The notes beneath the pieces are model-generated. The model searched no databases and had not been told where the DNA came from. It worked only from the letters and a program-made list of their open reading frames with translations. Shown piece by piece: positions 18,026 through 26,927 of a stretch of 64,000 bases of DNA. This stretch comes from Methylobacterium persicinum. GTDB taxonomy: Bacteria; Pseudomonadota; Alphaproteobacteria; Rhizobiales; Beijerinckiaceae. Numbering within the stretch: position 1 is the first letter of the stretch; every line of letters starts with the position of its first letter. The stretch spans positions 25,145 through 89,144 of the forward strand of contig NZ_BPQX01000042.1 of the NCBI RefSeq assembly GCF_022179525.1, read 5' to 3'. Position numbers and translations under genes: made by a program.

Positions 18026-18739
18026 ATGGCTGTCGAACTGCCCGATACTCCAGGGGAATTTTCCTTAAAACGCGAACGGTCGAGCACGGCCCATGACGTC
18101 GGACGGCATCTGGCTGCGCCCCTGCGCGATTATTTCGCCGTGACGCAAAACGATCCGGTGCCCGATCGGCTGTCCGGCCTCGTGGGCTGGCTCGAAACCC
18201 TGTTCAGGGAGATCGATGCCGCCGCCGCCTTCGACTTCCGCAGCGACATCATCAACGCGCTTCCGGCCCTGCGGACCTTTGCCCTCTCGCTCTGCGGGGA
18301 CGGGACCCGGGCGGACGACCTCGTGCAGGAGGCCTTCGCCCGGGCCTGGGCTAACCAGCACCGTTTTCGCCCCGGCACCAACTTCACCGCCTGGGTCTTC
18401 ACGATCCTGCGGAACCTCTTCTACTCGGATCTGCGCAAGGCCAAGCGCGAGGTGGAGGATGCCGACGGCGCCCATGCCGCGCGCCTCGTCGCCCTGTCCG
18501 ACCAGGAGGATGCCAGCACCCTAACCGCCGTGCGGGACCGTCTGAATCGCCTGCCCGCCGCGCAACGCGAGGCGCTGCTGTTGGTGGGTGCGGAGGGCTT
18601 CACCTACGAGGAGGCCGCGGATCGGATCGGCTGCCAGGTCGGCACCGTGAAGAGCCGCGTGAGCCGCGCGAGGGCGACCCTGTTAGCGGGCCTCGACTTC
18701 GCGGTGATCGATGGCGCGGGCCGATCGGCCTTCGGCTGA
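18026..18739 (+). CDS. ECF sigma factor, EcfG-like (general stress response type)
   Basis: An extracytoplasmic-function sigma factor. Region 2 reads DIINALPALRTFALSLCGDGTRADDLVQEAFARAWANQHRF followed by GTNFTAWVFTILRNLFYSDLRK; region 4 reads LPAAQREALLLVGAEGFTYEEAADRIGCQVGTVKSRVSRAR. This pattern is that of the EcfG (ECF15) group that drives the alphaproteobacterial general stress response with PhyR and NepR. It carries an extra N-terminal stretch of about 75 residues, and neither phyR nor nepR adjoins it, so it is likely a paralogue. AGGAGG 7 bp before the ATG at 18026 decides the start over the ATG at 18002. Methylobacterium genomes are known to hold several EcfG copies. Confidence 0.88.
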   Translation: MAVELPDTPGEFSLKRERSSTAHDVGRHLAAPLRDYFAVTQNDPVPDRLSGLVGWLETLFREIDAAAAFDFRSDIINALPALRTFALSLCGDGTRADDLVQEAFARAWANQHRFRPGTNFTAWVFTILRNLFYSDLRKAKREVEDADGAHAARLVALSDQEDASTLTAVRDRLNRLPAAQREALLLVGAEGFTYEEAADRIGCQVGTVKSRVSRARATLLAGLDFAVIDGAGRSAFG

Positions 18740-18886
18740 CGCGGCTGGGTCAGCTCCGCAAGACCCGCGCCACGAGCTGTGCCGAAGCGGAGGGGAACAG
18801 CGGCGCGGTTCTGCATCGGCGGCCCCTTGCGCCCAGGCTCCGCCGTGCCACGATGAGTGGATTTCGCGGGTTCTGGGAGGACAGGC

Positions 18887-20467
18887 GTGGCTGAACCGAC
18901 GACGGAGGCGGCGGCTGCGCCGATGAATGGCGCCGAAAGTCTGGTACGCACCCTGGTGGCGGGGGGTGTCGAGGTCTGCTTCACCAATCCCGGCACGTCC
19001 GAGATGCATTTCGTGGCCGCCCTCGACCGGGTGGAAGGAATGCGCTGCGTGCTCTGCCTGTTCGAGGGCGGCGCCACGGGCGCGGCGGACGGCTACGCCC
19101 GCATGGCCGACAAGCCGGCCTCGACCCTGCTCCATCTCGGCCCCGGCCTCGCCAACGGGCTCGCCAACCTGCACAACGCCCGGCGGGCGCGCTCGCCCCT
19201 GGTGAACATCGTCGGCGAACACGCCACCTATCACCGGGAATACGACGCGCCCCTCACCTCCGACATCGAGGGGTTGGCCCGCCCGATGTCGGCGTGGCTG
19301 CGCACGGGCATGAGTGCGGAGGCCATCGGCCGGGATGGCGCCGACGCCATCGCCGCCGCCCGCACGGCGCCGGGGCAGGTCGCGACCCTCATCCTGCCGG
19401 CCAACACCGCCTGGGACCCCGGCACCGGCGTCGCCCCCGTTCCGCCGGTGCCTGACCGGGCGCGCGTCACAGACGATGCGGTCGCGGCCGCCGCCGATGC
19501 CCTGGCGAGCGGCGAGCCGGTGCTGCTGCACCTCGGCGACCGGGCGGTGCGGGGGGAAGGCCGTGTTCTGGCGGACCGGATTGCCCGGAAGACGGGGGCG
19601 AAGCTCCTTGCCATGACGTCGAATGCGCGGATCGACCGGGGCGCGGGCACAGTGCCGATCGAGCGTCTGCCCTATCCGATCGACCAAGCCATCGAGGCCC
19701 TGAAGGGCTTCCGGCACATCATCCTCGTGGGCGCGACCCGGCCTGTCGGCTTCTTCGCCTACCCCGGCAAGCCGAGCCTGCTCGCTCCCGAGGGCTGCCG
19801 CACGCACACCCTCGCGACGCCGGAAGACGACCAGATCGACGCGCTGGAACGCCTCGCCGAAGCCGTGAACGCCCCTGAGGTCGCGCTGCCCGACCTCGGC
19901 ACGCGGCCGGAGATCCCGACCTCCGGCGCCCTCGAGCAGGATGCCATCGGGGCGGTGATCGGCGCCCTGATCCCGGAGGGGGCTATCATCTGCGACGAGT
20001 CGCTGACCACGGGCCGCAACTTCTTCGGCCTCACCAAGGCCAGCGCGCCGCATACCTGGCTCCAGCTCAGCGGCGGCTCAATCGGCGTCGGTATTCCCAT
20101 GGCGACGGGGGCCGCCGTGGCCTGCCCCGACCGCAAGGTGATCAATCTGCAGGCGGATGGCAGCGGCCTCTACACGGTGCAGGCGCTCTGGACGCAGGCC
20201 CGCGAGCGACTCGACGTCGTGACGGTGATCTGGTCGAACCGCGCCTACGCGATCCTGCGGGGGGAACTCGCCAATGTCGGCGCCCTCAATCCCGGCCCCA
20301 AGGCCATCGGGATGCTGAGCCTCGACAATCCGGCGATCGACTGGGTTTCCCTGGCCCGCGGTTTCGGCGTCGACGGGCGCCGGGTCGAGACCCTTGCGCA
20401 ATTCACCGATGCCCTGAAGCACGGGCTCGCCGAGCGGGGGCCTTTTCTGATCGAAGTGGTGCTGTGA
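18887..20467 (+). CDS. Thiamine-diphosphate-dependent enzyme, acetolactate synthase-like
   Basis: A 526-residue cytoplasmic member of the acetolactate synthase/benzoylformate decarboxylase family. The N-terminal PYR domain contains FTNPGTSEMHF and the cofactor-activating glutamate in CLFEGGATGAADGYARM (about residue 60). The C-terminal PP domain contains LQLSGGSIGVGIPMATGAAVACPDRKVINLQADGSGL and VTVIWSNRAYAIL, which binds Mg-ThDP. No FAD-type acetolactate synthase features or regulatory subunit gene are seen, so the reaction is probably decarboxylation or carboligation of an unidentified 2-oxo acid. The GTG at 18887 has GGGAGG 6 bp upstream. Its stop overlaps the next gene by 4 bp, so it is translationally coupled to the acylase. 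Confidence 0.85.
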   Translation: MAEPTTEAAAAPMNGAESLVRTLVAGGVEVCFTNPGTSEMHFVAALDRVEGMRCVLCLFEGGATGAADGYARMADKPASTLLHLGPGLANGLANLHNARRARSPLVNIVGEHATYHREYDAPLTSDIEGLARPMSAWLRTGMSAEAIGRDGADAIAAARTAPGQVATLILPANTAWDPGTGVAPVPPVPDRARVTDDAVAAAADALASGEPVLLHLGDRAVRGEGRVLADRIARKTGAKLLAMTSNARIDRGAGTVPIERLPYPIDQAIEALKGFRHIILVGATRPVGFFAYPGKPSLLAPEGCRTHTLATPEDDQIDALERLAEAVNAPEVALPDLGTRPEIPTSGALEQDAIGAVIGALIPEGAIICDESLTTGRNFFGLTKASAPHTWLQLSGGSIGVGIPMATGAAVACPDRKVINLQADGSGLYTVQALWTQARERLDVVTVIWSNRAYAILRGELANVGALNPGPKAIGMLSLDNPAIDWVSLARGFGVDGRRVETLAQFTDALKHGLAERGPFLIEVVL

Positions 20468-22809
20468 GCGCGGGCTTCACCCTGCCGGGCCTCACCGGGC
20501 CGGCCGAGATCCGCATCGACCGCTGGGGCCTCGCCCATATCCGCGCGGGGAGCGCCCTCGACGCCTTCCGCGTCCAGGGCTTCAACGCCGCCCGCGACCG
20601 GCTCTGGCAGCTGGACCTGTGGCGCAAGCGGGGGCTCGGGCTCCTGGCCGCGGATTTCGGCCCGGGCTTCCTCGCCCAGGACCGGGCCGCGCGCCTGTTT
20701 CTCTACCGGGGCGACATGGCGGCCGAATGGGCGGCCTACGGACCGCAGGATACGAAGGCGATCGTCACCGCCTTCGTGGGCGGCCTCAACGCCTTCATCG
20801 GCCTGACCGCCAAGCGGCCCGATCTGCTCCCGCCGGAATTCGCCGTGACGGGTACTGCGCCCGCCCTCTGGGCACCGGAGGACGTGGTGCGGATCCGCAG
20901 CCACGGGTTGGTGCGCAACGTCCTGTCCGAGGTGGCCCGGGCGAAGGTGCTCGCCCGGGGCGGGGGCCTCGCCACGGACGACCTGCGCAAGCGCCTGAGC
21001 CCGCCCCACGACGTCGTCGTGCCGGAGGGGCTCGACGCCGCCGACTGGCCCGACGATCTGCTCGACGTGTTCCGCCTCGCCACCGCGCAGGTGACCTTCA
21101 CGCCGGAGCGGATGGCGGCGACCCGTGCCGAGGCCTGGGCTTGGTGCAAGGTGGACGCTTACGGCGCCGTGTGCCGGACGGGGGCTCCGGTGCCGCCCGA
21201 GCCCGCTGAGGGCTCGAACAACTGGGTCGTCGGGCCTAGACGCACCGATACCGAGCGGCCGATCCTCGCGAGCGATCCGCACCGGGTCTACCTGAACCCG
21301 TCCCTGCGCTACGCCGTGCATCTGACCGCGCCCGGCCTCGACGTGATCGGCGCCGGGGAGCCCGCCCTGCCCGGCATTTCCATCGGCCATAACGGCCATG
21401 CCGCCTTCAGCCTGACCATCGCGCCGATGGATCAGGAGGACCTTTTCGTCTGCGAGAAGCATCCCGACGACCCGGACCTCGTGCGCCGGGACGAGGGTTG
21501 GGAGCGCATCCTCCGCATCGCCGACACCATCCCCGTCCGGGGCGAGGCCGCCGAGCCTGTCACCCTGGCCTTCACCCGCCAGGGGCCGGTCATCGCGGAG
21601 GATGCAACCCGGGCCTTCGCCCTCGCCACAGTGTGGTCCGCACCGGGGGCGGCTGCCTATCTCGGCAGCCTCGCTTATCTCGGAGCGACCACCCCGGAGG
21701 CCTTCGGGGACGCCCTTCGCCACTGGTCGGCGCCCTCCGTGAACCAACTCTACGCCGATTGTGACGGTCGGATCGCGTGGTTCATGGCCGGCAAGGCGCC
21801 CCGGCGCCCGGCCCATGACGGCCTGCTCCCCGTGCCGGGGGACGGGCGGTTCGATTGGGATGGTTTCCACAATGCCGCCGCCCTTCCCCGCGCCATCGAC
21901 CCTGTCGAGGGCTGGCTTGCCACCGCCAACGAGATGAACCTGCCCCCCGGCTACCCGGCCGGGGAGCGGAAGCTCGGATTCGAATGGCACGAGCCGTGGC
22001 GGGCGAACCGCATCCGCTCCGTGCTCGGCGGCCAGGAGGCGCACGGCATCGCCGATTCGCAGGCCCTGCAGGCGGACGCCTTCTCCGAGCCGGCCCTACG
22101 GATCGCCAGCATCGCCTGCGCCATGCCAGCGGGGGACCGGGCGGAGATCCGCGCCGCGCAGGACATGCTCCGGGGTTTCGACGGCACCCTCGCCGCCGGC
22201 AGTGCCGCCGCCGCCCTGGTGGAGGTGCTCTGGGTCCGCCACCTGCGCCCGGCCCTGATCGCGGCGCTGGTCCCTGATCCGGCCATCCGGCGCCTGATCC
22301 CGCCCGGCGACGCCGAAAGCCTGATTCAGGGGCTGGAAAGCCGCCTCGCACCCGGGCGGCGCGACGAACTTTTGGCCGATACCCTCGCGGCGGCATGGGC
22401 GACTTGCCGGGATAAGATGGGCGACGATCCGGACGCCTGGACATGGGGGCGGATACACCGGGCCCTGTTTACCCATCCCCTCTCGCCCCTCGGGGCCGGT
22501 GGCGGCTGGGATGTCGGCCCGTTTGCCCTCGGCGGGGCCGGGGCAAGCCCGATGCATGCCGAGTACCGGACCGACACGTTCCGCATCACGAACGGGGCGT
22601 CGTTCCGCATGGTGGTGGATGTCGGCGCCTGGGACCGCTCGGTCTTCGTCAACGTTCCCGGCCAATCGGGCGACCCGCGCAGCCCGCATTACCGCGACCT
22701 TGCGGAGGTCTGGTCCCGCCAAGAGCACGTCCCGATGCCCTACTCGCCGGGAGCCGTGGAGGCTGCGACGCGGGACACGATCCTCCTCACCCCGGCAACC
22801 GGCGCATGA
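20464..22809 (+). CDS. Penicillin acylase family Ntn hydrolase
   Basis: A 781-residue S45-family amidohydrolase. Relatives cut themselves into alpha and beta chains, exposing an N-terminal serine that hydrolyses side-chain amides (penicillin G, acyl-homoserine lactones, aculeacins). The precursor opens with IRIDRWGLAHIRAGSALDAFRVQGFNAARDRLWQLD and the nucleophile is in EGSNNWVVGPRRT (Ser at about 251). Downstream come ASDPHRVYLNPSLRYAVHL, GISIGHNGHAAFS and the late block MHAEYRTDTFRITNGASFRMVVDVGAWDRSV. Unlike most relatives, no signal peptide is visible, so it may act in the cytoplasm. The GTG start overlaps the TPP enzyme stop (GTGA). Substrate unknown. Confidence 0.88.
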   Translation: MSAGFTLPGLTGPAEIRIDRWGLAHIRAGSALDAFRVQGFNAARDRLWQLDLWRKRGLGLLAADFGPGFLAQDRAARLFLYRGDMAAEWAAYGPQDTKAIVTAFVGGLNAFIGLTAKRPDLLPPEFAVTGTAPALWAPEDVVRIRSHGLVRNVLSEVARAKVLARGGGLATDDLRKRLSPPHDVVVPEGLDAADWPDDLLDVFRLATAQVTFTPERMAATRAEAWAWCKVDAYGAVCRTGAPVPPEPAEGSNNWVVGPRRTDTERPILASDPHRVYLNPSLRYAVHLTAPGLDVIGAGEPALPGISIGHNGHAAFSLTIAPMDQEDLFVCEKHPDDPDLVRRDEGWERILRIADTIPVRGEAAEPVTLAFTRQGPVIAEDATRAFALATVWSAPGAAAYLGSLAYLGATTPEAFGDALRHWSAPSVNQLYADCDGRIAWFMAGKAPRRPAHDGLLPVPGDGRFDWDGFHNAAALPRAIDPVEGWLATANEMNLPPGYPAGERKLGFEWHEPWRANRIRSVLGGQEAHGIADSQALQADAFSEPALRIASIACAMPAGDRAEIRAAQDMLRGFDGTLAAGSAAAALVEVLWVRHLRPALIAALVPDPAIRRLIPPGDAESLIQGLESRLAPGRRDELLADTLAAAWATCRDKMGDDPDAWTWGRIHRALFTHPLSPLGAGGGWDVGPFALGGAGASPMHAEYRTDTFRITNGASFRMVVDVGAWDRSVFVNVPGQSGDPRSPHYRDLAEVWSRQEHVPMPYSPGAVEAATRDTILLTPATGA

Positions 22810-22849
22810 CTTGCTGGTGGCCCGGGCGATTTCATACCAAGGAGACCCC

Positions 22850-24331
22850 TTGAAGCTCTTCATCGCCGGGCTCGCCACCGAGACCAACACCTTCGCCCCC
22901 CTGCCCACCGGCCGCGCGGCCTTCCTGGCCGACTACTCCCGACGGAACGGCACCCGCGCGCCACCCTCCCTGAGCAATATCGGCCTTAAGGCATGGCGGG
23001 AGTTGGCCGAGGCGGACGGGCACGAAGTCGTGGAGAGCATCTCCACCTTCGCCCAGCCCGGCGGAACGACGCTTCGGGGCGTCTACGAAGAGCTCCGTGA
23101 CACGCTCCTCGACGATCTGCGCGCCGCCTTGCCCGTGGATGGCGTGCTCCTGTTCATGCATGGGGCGATGGTCGCCGAAGGCTACGACGATTGCGAGGGC
23201 GACACCCTCGAACAGGTCCGCGCGCTGATCGGGCCGGACGTGACCATCGGGGTTGAGATCGACCTGCACTGTCACCTCACCGAAGCGATGCGCAGGGCCG
23301 CGGACGTGATGGTGATCTATAAGGAATACCCGCACACCGACATCGTGGACCGGGCCCGGGACCTCTATCCGCTCGTGATCGGGACGGCGGAGCGGCGCAT
23401 CCGCCCGGTCATGGCCTATGCCGATTGCCGGATGGTCAGCATGTGGCGCACCACCCGCGAGCCGGTGGCGGGCTTCGTCCGCCGGATGACCGCGCTCGAG
23501 GGGCGGGACGGCATCCTCTCCGTCTCCTTCGGCCACGGCTTCCCCTACGCCGACGTGGCGGATGTCGGCGCGAAGATGCTCGTCGTTGCCGATGGCGACG
23601 ATGACAGGGCGCAGGCCCTGGCCGACGAACTCGCCGCCGAAGTCTGGGCGATGCGGGACGCCGCCGCCACCGCCTTCGACACGATCGACGCCGCCATCGA
23701 TGCGGCCCTGGACTCGGACGACCCCCGGCCGATGGTGCTGGCGGACACCGCCGACAACGCCGGCGCTGGCGCGCCCTCCGACAACACGGCGGTCCTCGCG
23801 CGGCTCGTTGCCCGCGGGGTGAAGGGGGCCGCGCTGGGGATGATCTGGGACCCCGGCGCCGTTGGCATCTGCCACGAGGCGGGCCTCGGCGCGACGTTCG
23901 ACCTGCGGATTGGCGGCAAGTGCGGCGTGACCTCAGGCGAACCGGTGGATCTTCGGGTAACGGTCCGGGGCCTGTCCGAGGATCACAGCCAGGGCGGCCT
24001 CAGCGGCGGGCGGGCGCAACTCGGGCCGGCGGCCTGGGTGGAGGCAAACGGCATCCATCTCGTGCTCACGCACAAGCGGCAGCAGCCCTTCGCCCCCGAC
24101 GCCTTCACCGGCCTCGGCCTGACGCTGGACGACAAGCGCATCGTCGTCGTGAAGTCGATGCAGCATTTCTATGCCGGCTTCATCCCCTTCGCCTCCACCG
24201 TGCGCTACGTGGCAGCGCCCGGCGCGGTGCCCCCGGATTACGGCGCGATTCCCTACACGAAGCGCGATCCGCGCTACTGGCCGCGGGTTGCCGACCCGTT
24301 CTCCGCCACCGCCCCGGAGGCTGCCCGATGA
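22850..24331 (+). CDS. MlrC-type metallopeptidase (M81 family)
   Basis: 493 residues of the MlrC family, named after the enzyme that completes microcystin linear-peptide degradation, though most members have unknown substrates. The start LKLFIAGLATETNTFAPLPT and the metal-binding segments MHGAMVAEGYDDCEGD and IGVEIDLHCHLTEAM are diagnostic of the N-terminal domain. The C-terminal domain has LADTADNAGAGAPSDNTAVL and VVVKSMQHFYAGFIPFAS. AAGGAG 5 bp upstream decides for TTG at 22850; the frame extends further upstream but overlaps the acylase gene. Its stop overlaps the next start by 4 bp. With its partners it probably degrades an amide or peptide-like compound. Confidence 0.88.
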   Translation: MKLFIAGLATETNTFAPLPTGRAAFLADYSRRNGTRAPPSLSNIGLKAWRELAEADGHEVVESISTFAQPGGTTLRGVYEELRDTLLDDLRAALPVDGVLLFMHGAMVAEGYDDCEGDTLEQVRALIGPDVTIGVEIDLHCHLTEAMRRAADVMVIYKEYPHTDIVDRARDLYPLVIGTAERRIRPVMAYADCRMVSMWRTTREPVAGFVRRMTALEGRDGILSVSFGHGFPYADVADVGAKMLVVADGDDDRAQALADELAAEVWAMRDAAATAFDTIDAAIDAALDSDDPRPMVLADTADNAGAGAPSDNTAVLARLVARGVKGAALGMIWDPGAVGICHEAGLGATFDLRIGGKCGVTSGEPVDLRVTVRGLSEDHSQGGLSGGRAQLGPAAWVEANGIHLVLTHKRQQPFAPDAFTGLGLTLDDKRIVVVKSMQHFYAGFIPFASTVRYVAAPGAVPPDYGAIPYTKRDPRYWPRVADPFSATAPEAAR

Positions 24332-25458
24332 CAAGCGCACTGCATGTCGCGCCGGACGAGATCTTGGATACCCTGCGGGCCTGGGTGGAGTGCGAAAGCC
24401 CGACCCACGATGCGGCGGCGGTGAACCGCATGATGGCCCTGGCCGCCCGCGACCTCGCCATCGCCGGGGCGCAAGTCGAGACCATCCCCGGCCGCATGGG
24501 CCTGGGGGACTGCGTCCGAGCCCGATTCCCCCATCCCCGCCGGGATGAGCCCGGCATCCTCGTCCTCGGCCATCTCGACACGGTCCATCCCGTGGGAAGT
24601 CTGGCGCACATGCCCTGGCGGATCGAGGGCGACCGGGCTTACGGGCCGGGCGCCCTCGACATGAAGGGCGGCAATGTCATCGCCCTTGCGGCGATCCGCG
24701 CCCTCGCCGCCGCGGGGTCCCGGACACCCCTGCCGGTGACCGTGCTGTTCACCAGCGACGAGGAGGTGGGAAGTCCCTCGACCCGCGACCTGATCGAGGC
24801 CGAGGCCGCGCGCCATGCCTTCGTCCTCGTTCCGGAACCCGGCCAACCCGGTGACGGTGTCGTCACCGGGCGTTACGCCATCGCCCGATTCCACCTCGAG
24901 GCCGTGGGCCGGCCGAGCCATGCCGGCTCATCGCCGGCCGAGGGACGCTCGGCGATCCGCGCCATGGCCCGGAAGGTCCTAGCGATCGACGCCCTGTCCG
25001 ATGCCGACTGCACGGTGTCCACCGGCATCGTCTCGGGCGGGCAATGGGTGAACTGCGTCCCCACCCTCTGCCGGGGACAGGCCCTCAGCATGGCCAAGCG
25101 CCAAGCCGACCTCGACCGCGTCGTAGACCGGATGCTCGCCCTCTGCGGGGAGGAGGACGGTGTCTACTTCAGCGTGAGCCGGGGCGTCACGCGCCCTGTC
25201 TGGGAGCCGGACGCGGGCACGCTCGCCCTCTACGCCATCGCGAAGGACATCGCCGCCCGGGCCGGCATCGTGCTCACCCACGGCAGTGCCGGCGGCGGGT
25301 CCGACGGCAACTTCACGGGAGCCCTGGGCATCCCGACCCTCGACGGGCTCGGCGCCCTGGGGCGCGGTTACCATACGCCCGAGGAACACGTGCTGATCGA
25401 CTCGCTTCCGGGCCGGGCGCGGCTCTTCGCCGGGCTGCTGTTGCGGCTGGGGGCCTGA
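24328..25458 (+). CDS. M20-family metallopeptidase (ArgE/carboxypeptidase G2 type)
   Basis: A 376-residue di-zinc amidohydrolase. The metal ligands appear in LGHLDTVHPVG (His, then Asp two on as catalytic partner), GPGALDMKGGNVI (bridging Asp), TSDEEVGSPS (catalytic Glu and metal Glu), VLVPEPGQPGDG and, near the C terminus, LGRGYHTPEEHVLIDSL. The dimerisation domain begins at GRYAIARFHLEAVGRPSHAGSSPAEGRSAI. Its pattern is closest to carboxypeptidase G2, which removes glutamate from folates, so it likely cleaves an N-acyl amino acid. The ATG overlaps the MlrC stop, making it the last gene of a four-gene coupled run. Confidence 0.9.
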   Translation: MTSALHVAPDEILDTLRAWVECESPTHDAAAVNRMMALAARDLAIAGAQVETIPGRMGLGDCVRARFPHPRRDEPGILVLGHLDTVHPVGSLAHMPWRIEGDRAYGPGALDMKGGNVIALAAIRALAAAGSRTPLPVTVLFTSDEEVGSPSTRDLIEAEAARHAFVLVPEPGQPGDGVVTGRYAIARFHLEAVGRPSHAGSSPAEGRSAIRAMARKVLAIDALSDADCTVSTGIVSGGQWVNCVPTLCRGQALSMAKRQADLDRVVDRMLALCGEEDGVYFSVSRGVTRPVWEPDAGTLALYAIAKDIAARAGIVLTHGSAGGGSDGNFTGALGIPTLDGLGALGRGYHTPEEHVLIDSLPGRARLFAGLLLRLGA

Positions 25459-25529
25459 CGCTCGGCAGGCCGTCGTCGCTCCTCCAATCCTTTCTCCTTG
25501 TCCCGCCATTGCCCCCGGGACCGGACGGG

Positions 25530-26927
25530 TCAGACGCCCACCGGGTCCACCGGCATGGCCGGTACGCCGCCAGCCTCGATCGCCTCGCCCGCCGCGAGGC
25601 AGAGATCCTCCCGGAACCGGGCGGCGACGATCTGGACGCCCACCGGCGTGCGGCCGACGAGACCCGTCGTGACGGTGAGGGCGGGAACGCCGAGCGGCGC
25701 CAGTCCCACCTGCAATAGGTTCGCCTCGAAGGCGCGGGCGATGCCATCCGGGGTCCGGTCGAGCCCGTCCGGGAAGGGCAGTTCACCAGAGACGGGCAGC
25801 AGCAGAACGGGGTGGTCGGCTAGGAAGACGGACCATTGCCGGACGAGGGTCGCCCGGCGGACAAGCGCCTGTGGGATCGCGTCCGGCCCAAGGGACTCCG
25901 CCCTGCTCCGGAATGCTTCGAGGAGGCCGATGGCCTCCGGGTCGCCCTCGCGCTCCGCCGCCGCCCGGACGGCGGCATAGCCATCCCCGAGCCAGAGCGT
26001 GAGCTGGATGTCGTTGGCCTCGCGGATCGGCGGCGTATCGGCAATCTCCTCGACCTCCCAGCCGGCGGCGCCCAGCCGGGCGGCGGCGTCGCGCAGGGCC
26101 GCCTCGACCTCCGGCACGATGGCGAGGCCGCCGGGACGCAGGCAAAGGGCCACCCGGCGCGGCCTGGCCGGGCCTTCGAGAGGTGCGGGGACCCACCACG
26201 GGTCGCGGGGATCCGGTGCCGCCATCGCGGACAGGGCAAGGCGGATGTCGCCGATACTCCTGGCCAGGGGCCCAGACACCGCCATGAGTTGCGGGCCGAT
26301 CCCGCGTTCCGGGGACGACGCGTTCCAGGCCGGGATCCGGCCGAAGCTCGGGCGCAGGCCGTGGACCCCGCACGCATAGGCGGGGTAGCGCACCGATCCG
26401 GCGATGTCGGTGCCGTGGGCGATGGCGCCGATGCCCGCCGCCACCGCAGACCCGGCCCCGCCGGACGATCCGCCCGGAGTCAAAGACGGGTCACGGGGGT
26501 TCTTCGTCGCGCCGTGCAAGCCGTTGGTGGTGAACCAGCGCAGGGAGAAGGCCGGCGTGTTGGTGCGGCCGAGGAGCACCGCCCCGGCCCGGCGGAGGTT
26601 CGCCACGACCGGGCTGTCGGCTTCGGCGACCAGATCCTTCTGCAAGCGCAGCCCGTTCGTGGTGGGAAAGCCACGCTGGTCGGCATTGACCTTGATGGTC
26701 ACCGGCACGCCGGCGAGTGGCCCGAGGGCATCGCCCCGCAGGCGGCTTTCATCCACCGCATCGGCCTCGCGCAGAACCTCCTCGGGCCGGTGTTCCACCA
26801 CCGCGTTGAGCGCACCGTTGACCGCCTCCAGCCGGCCGAGGGCATCTGCGGCGACTTCCCGGGCTGAGACTTCGCCGCTGCTAATCCTGTGGGAGAGTTC
26901 CGTGGCTGTGAGACGCCAGAATTCCAT
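25530..26927 (-). CDS. Amidase (amidase signature family)
   Basis: 465 residues with the Ser-cisSer-Lys triad of the amidase signature family: Lys79 in GVPVTIKVNADQ, Ser154 in TPGGSSGGAGSA, and the nucleophile Ser178 in HGTDIAGSVRYPA. Such enzymes turn aliphatic or aromatic amides into acids and ammonia. It converges on the M20 gene (71-bp gap), so it is not in the same transcript but is part of the same amide-handling neighbourhood. Together with the nitrile hydratase 8 kb away it could complete nitrile to acid conversion. A 14-bp palindrome at 26973-26986 lies 45 bp upstream of its start. Confidence 0.92.
   Translation of the reverse strand: MEFWRLTATELSHRISSGEVSAREVAADALGRLEAVNGALNAVVEHRPEEVLREADAVDESRLRGDALGPLAGVPVTIKVNADQRGFPTTNGLRLQKDLVAEADSPVVANLRRAGAVLLGRTNTPAFSLRWFTTNGLHGATKNPRDPSLTPGGSSGGAGSAVAAGIGAIAHGTDIAGSVRYPAYACGVHGLRPSFGRIPAWNASSPERGIGPQLMAVSGPLARSIGDIRLALSAMAAPDPRDPWWVPAPLEGPARPRRVALCLRPGGLAIVPEVEAALRDAAARLGAAGWEVEEIADTPPIREANDIQLTLWLGDGYAAVRAAAEREGDPEAIGLLEAFRSRAESLGPDAIPQALVRRATLVRQWSVFLADHPVLLLPVSGELPFPDGLDRTPDGIARAFEANLLQVGLAPLGVPALTVTTGLVGRTPVGVQIVAARFREDLCLAAGEAIEAGGVPAMPVDPVGV

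Noticed and set aside
18683-20053. 456-codon minus-strand open frame
   Set aside because: Shadow of the TPP enzyme gene; the true gene has clear cofactor motifs on the plus strand.
20245-22044. 599-codon minus-strand open frame
   Set aside because: Antisense to the TPP enzyme and acylase genes, low-complexity composition, no motif and no ribosome site.
25459-25529. Terminator between the M20 and amidase genes
   Set aside because: Only a weak 6-bp GTCCCG/CGGGAC pairing with no T tract; too little to call.
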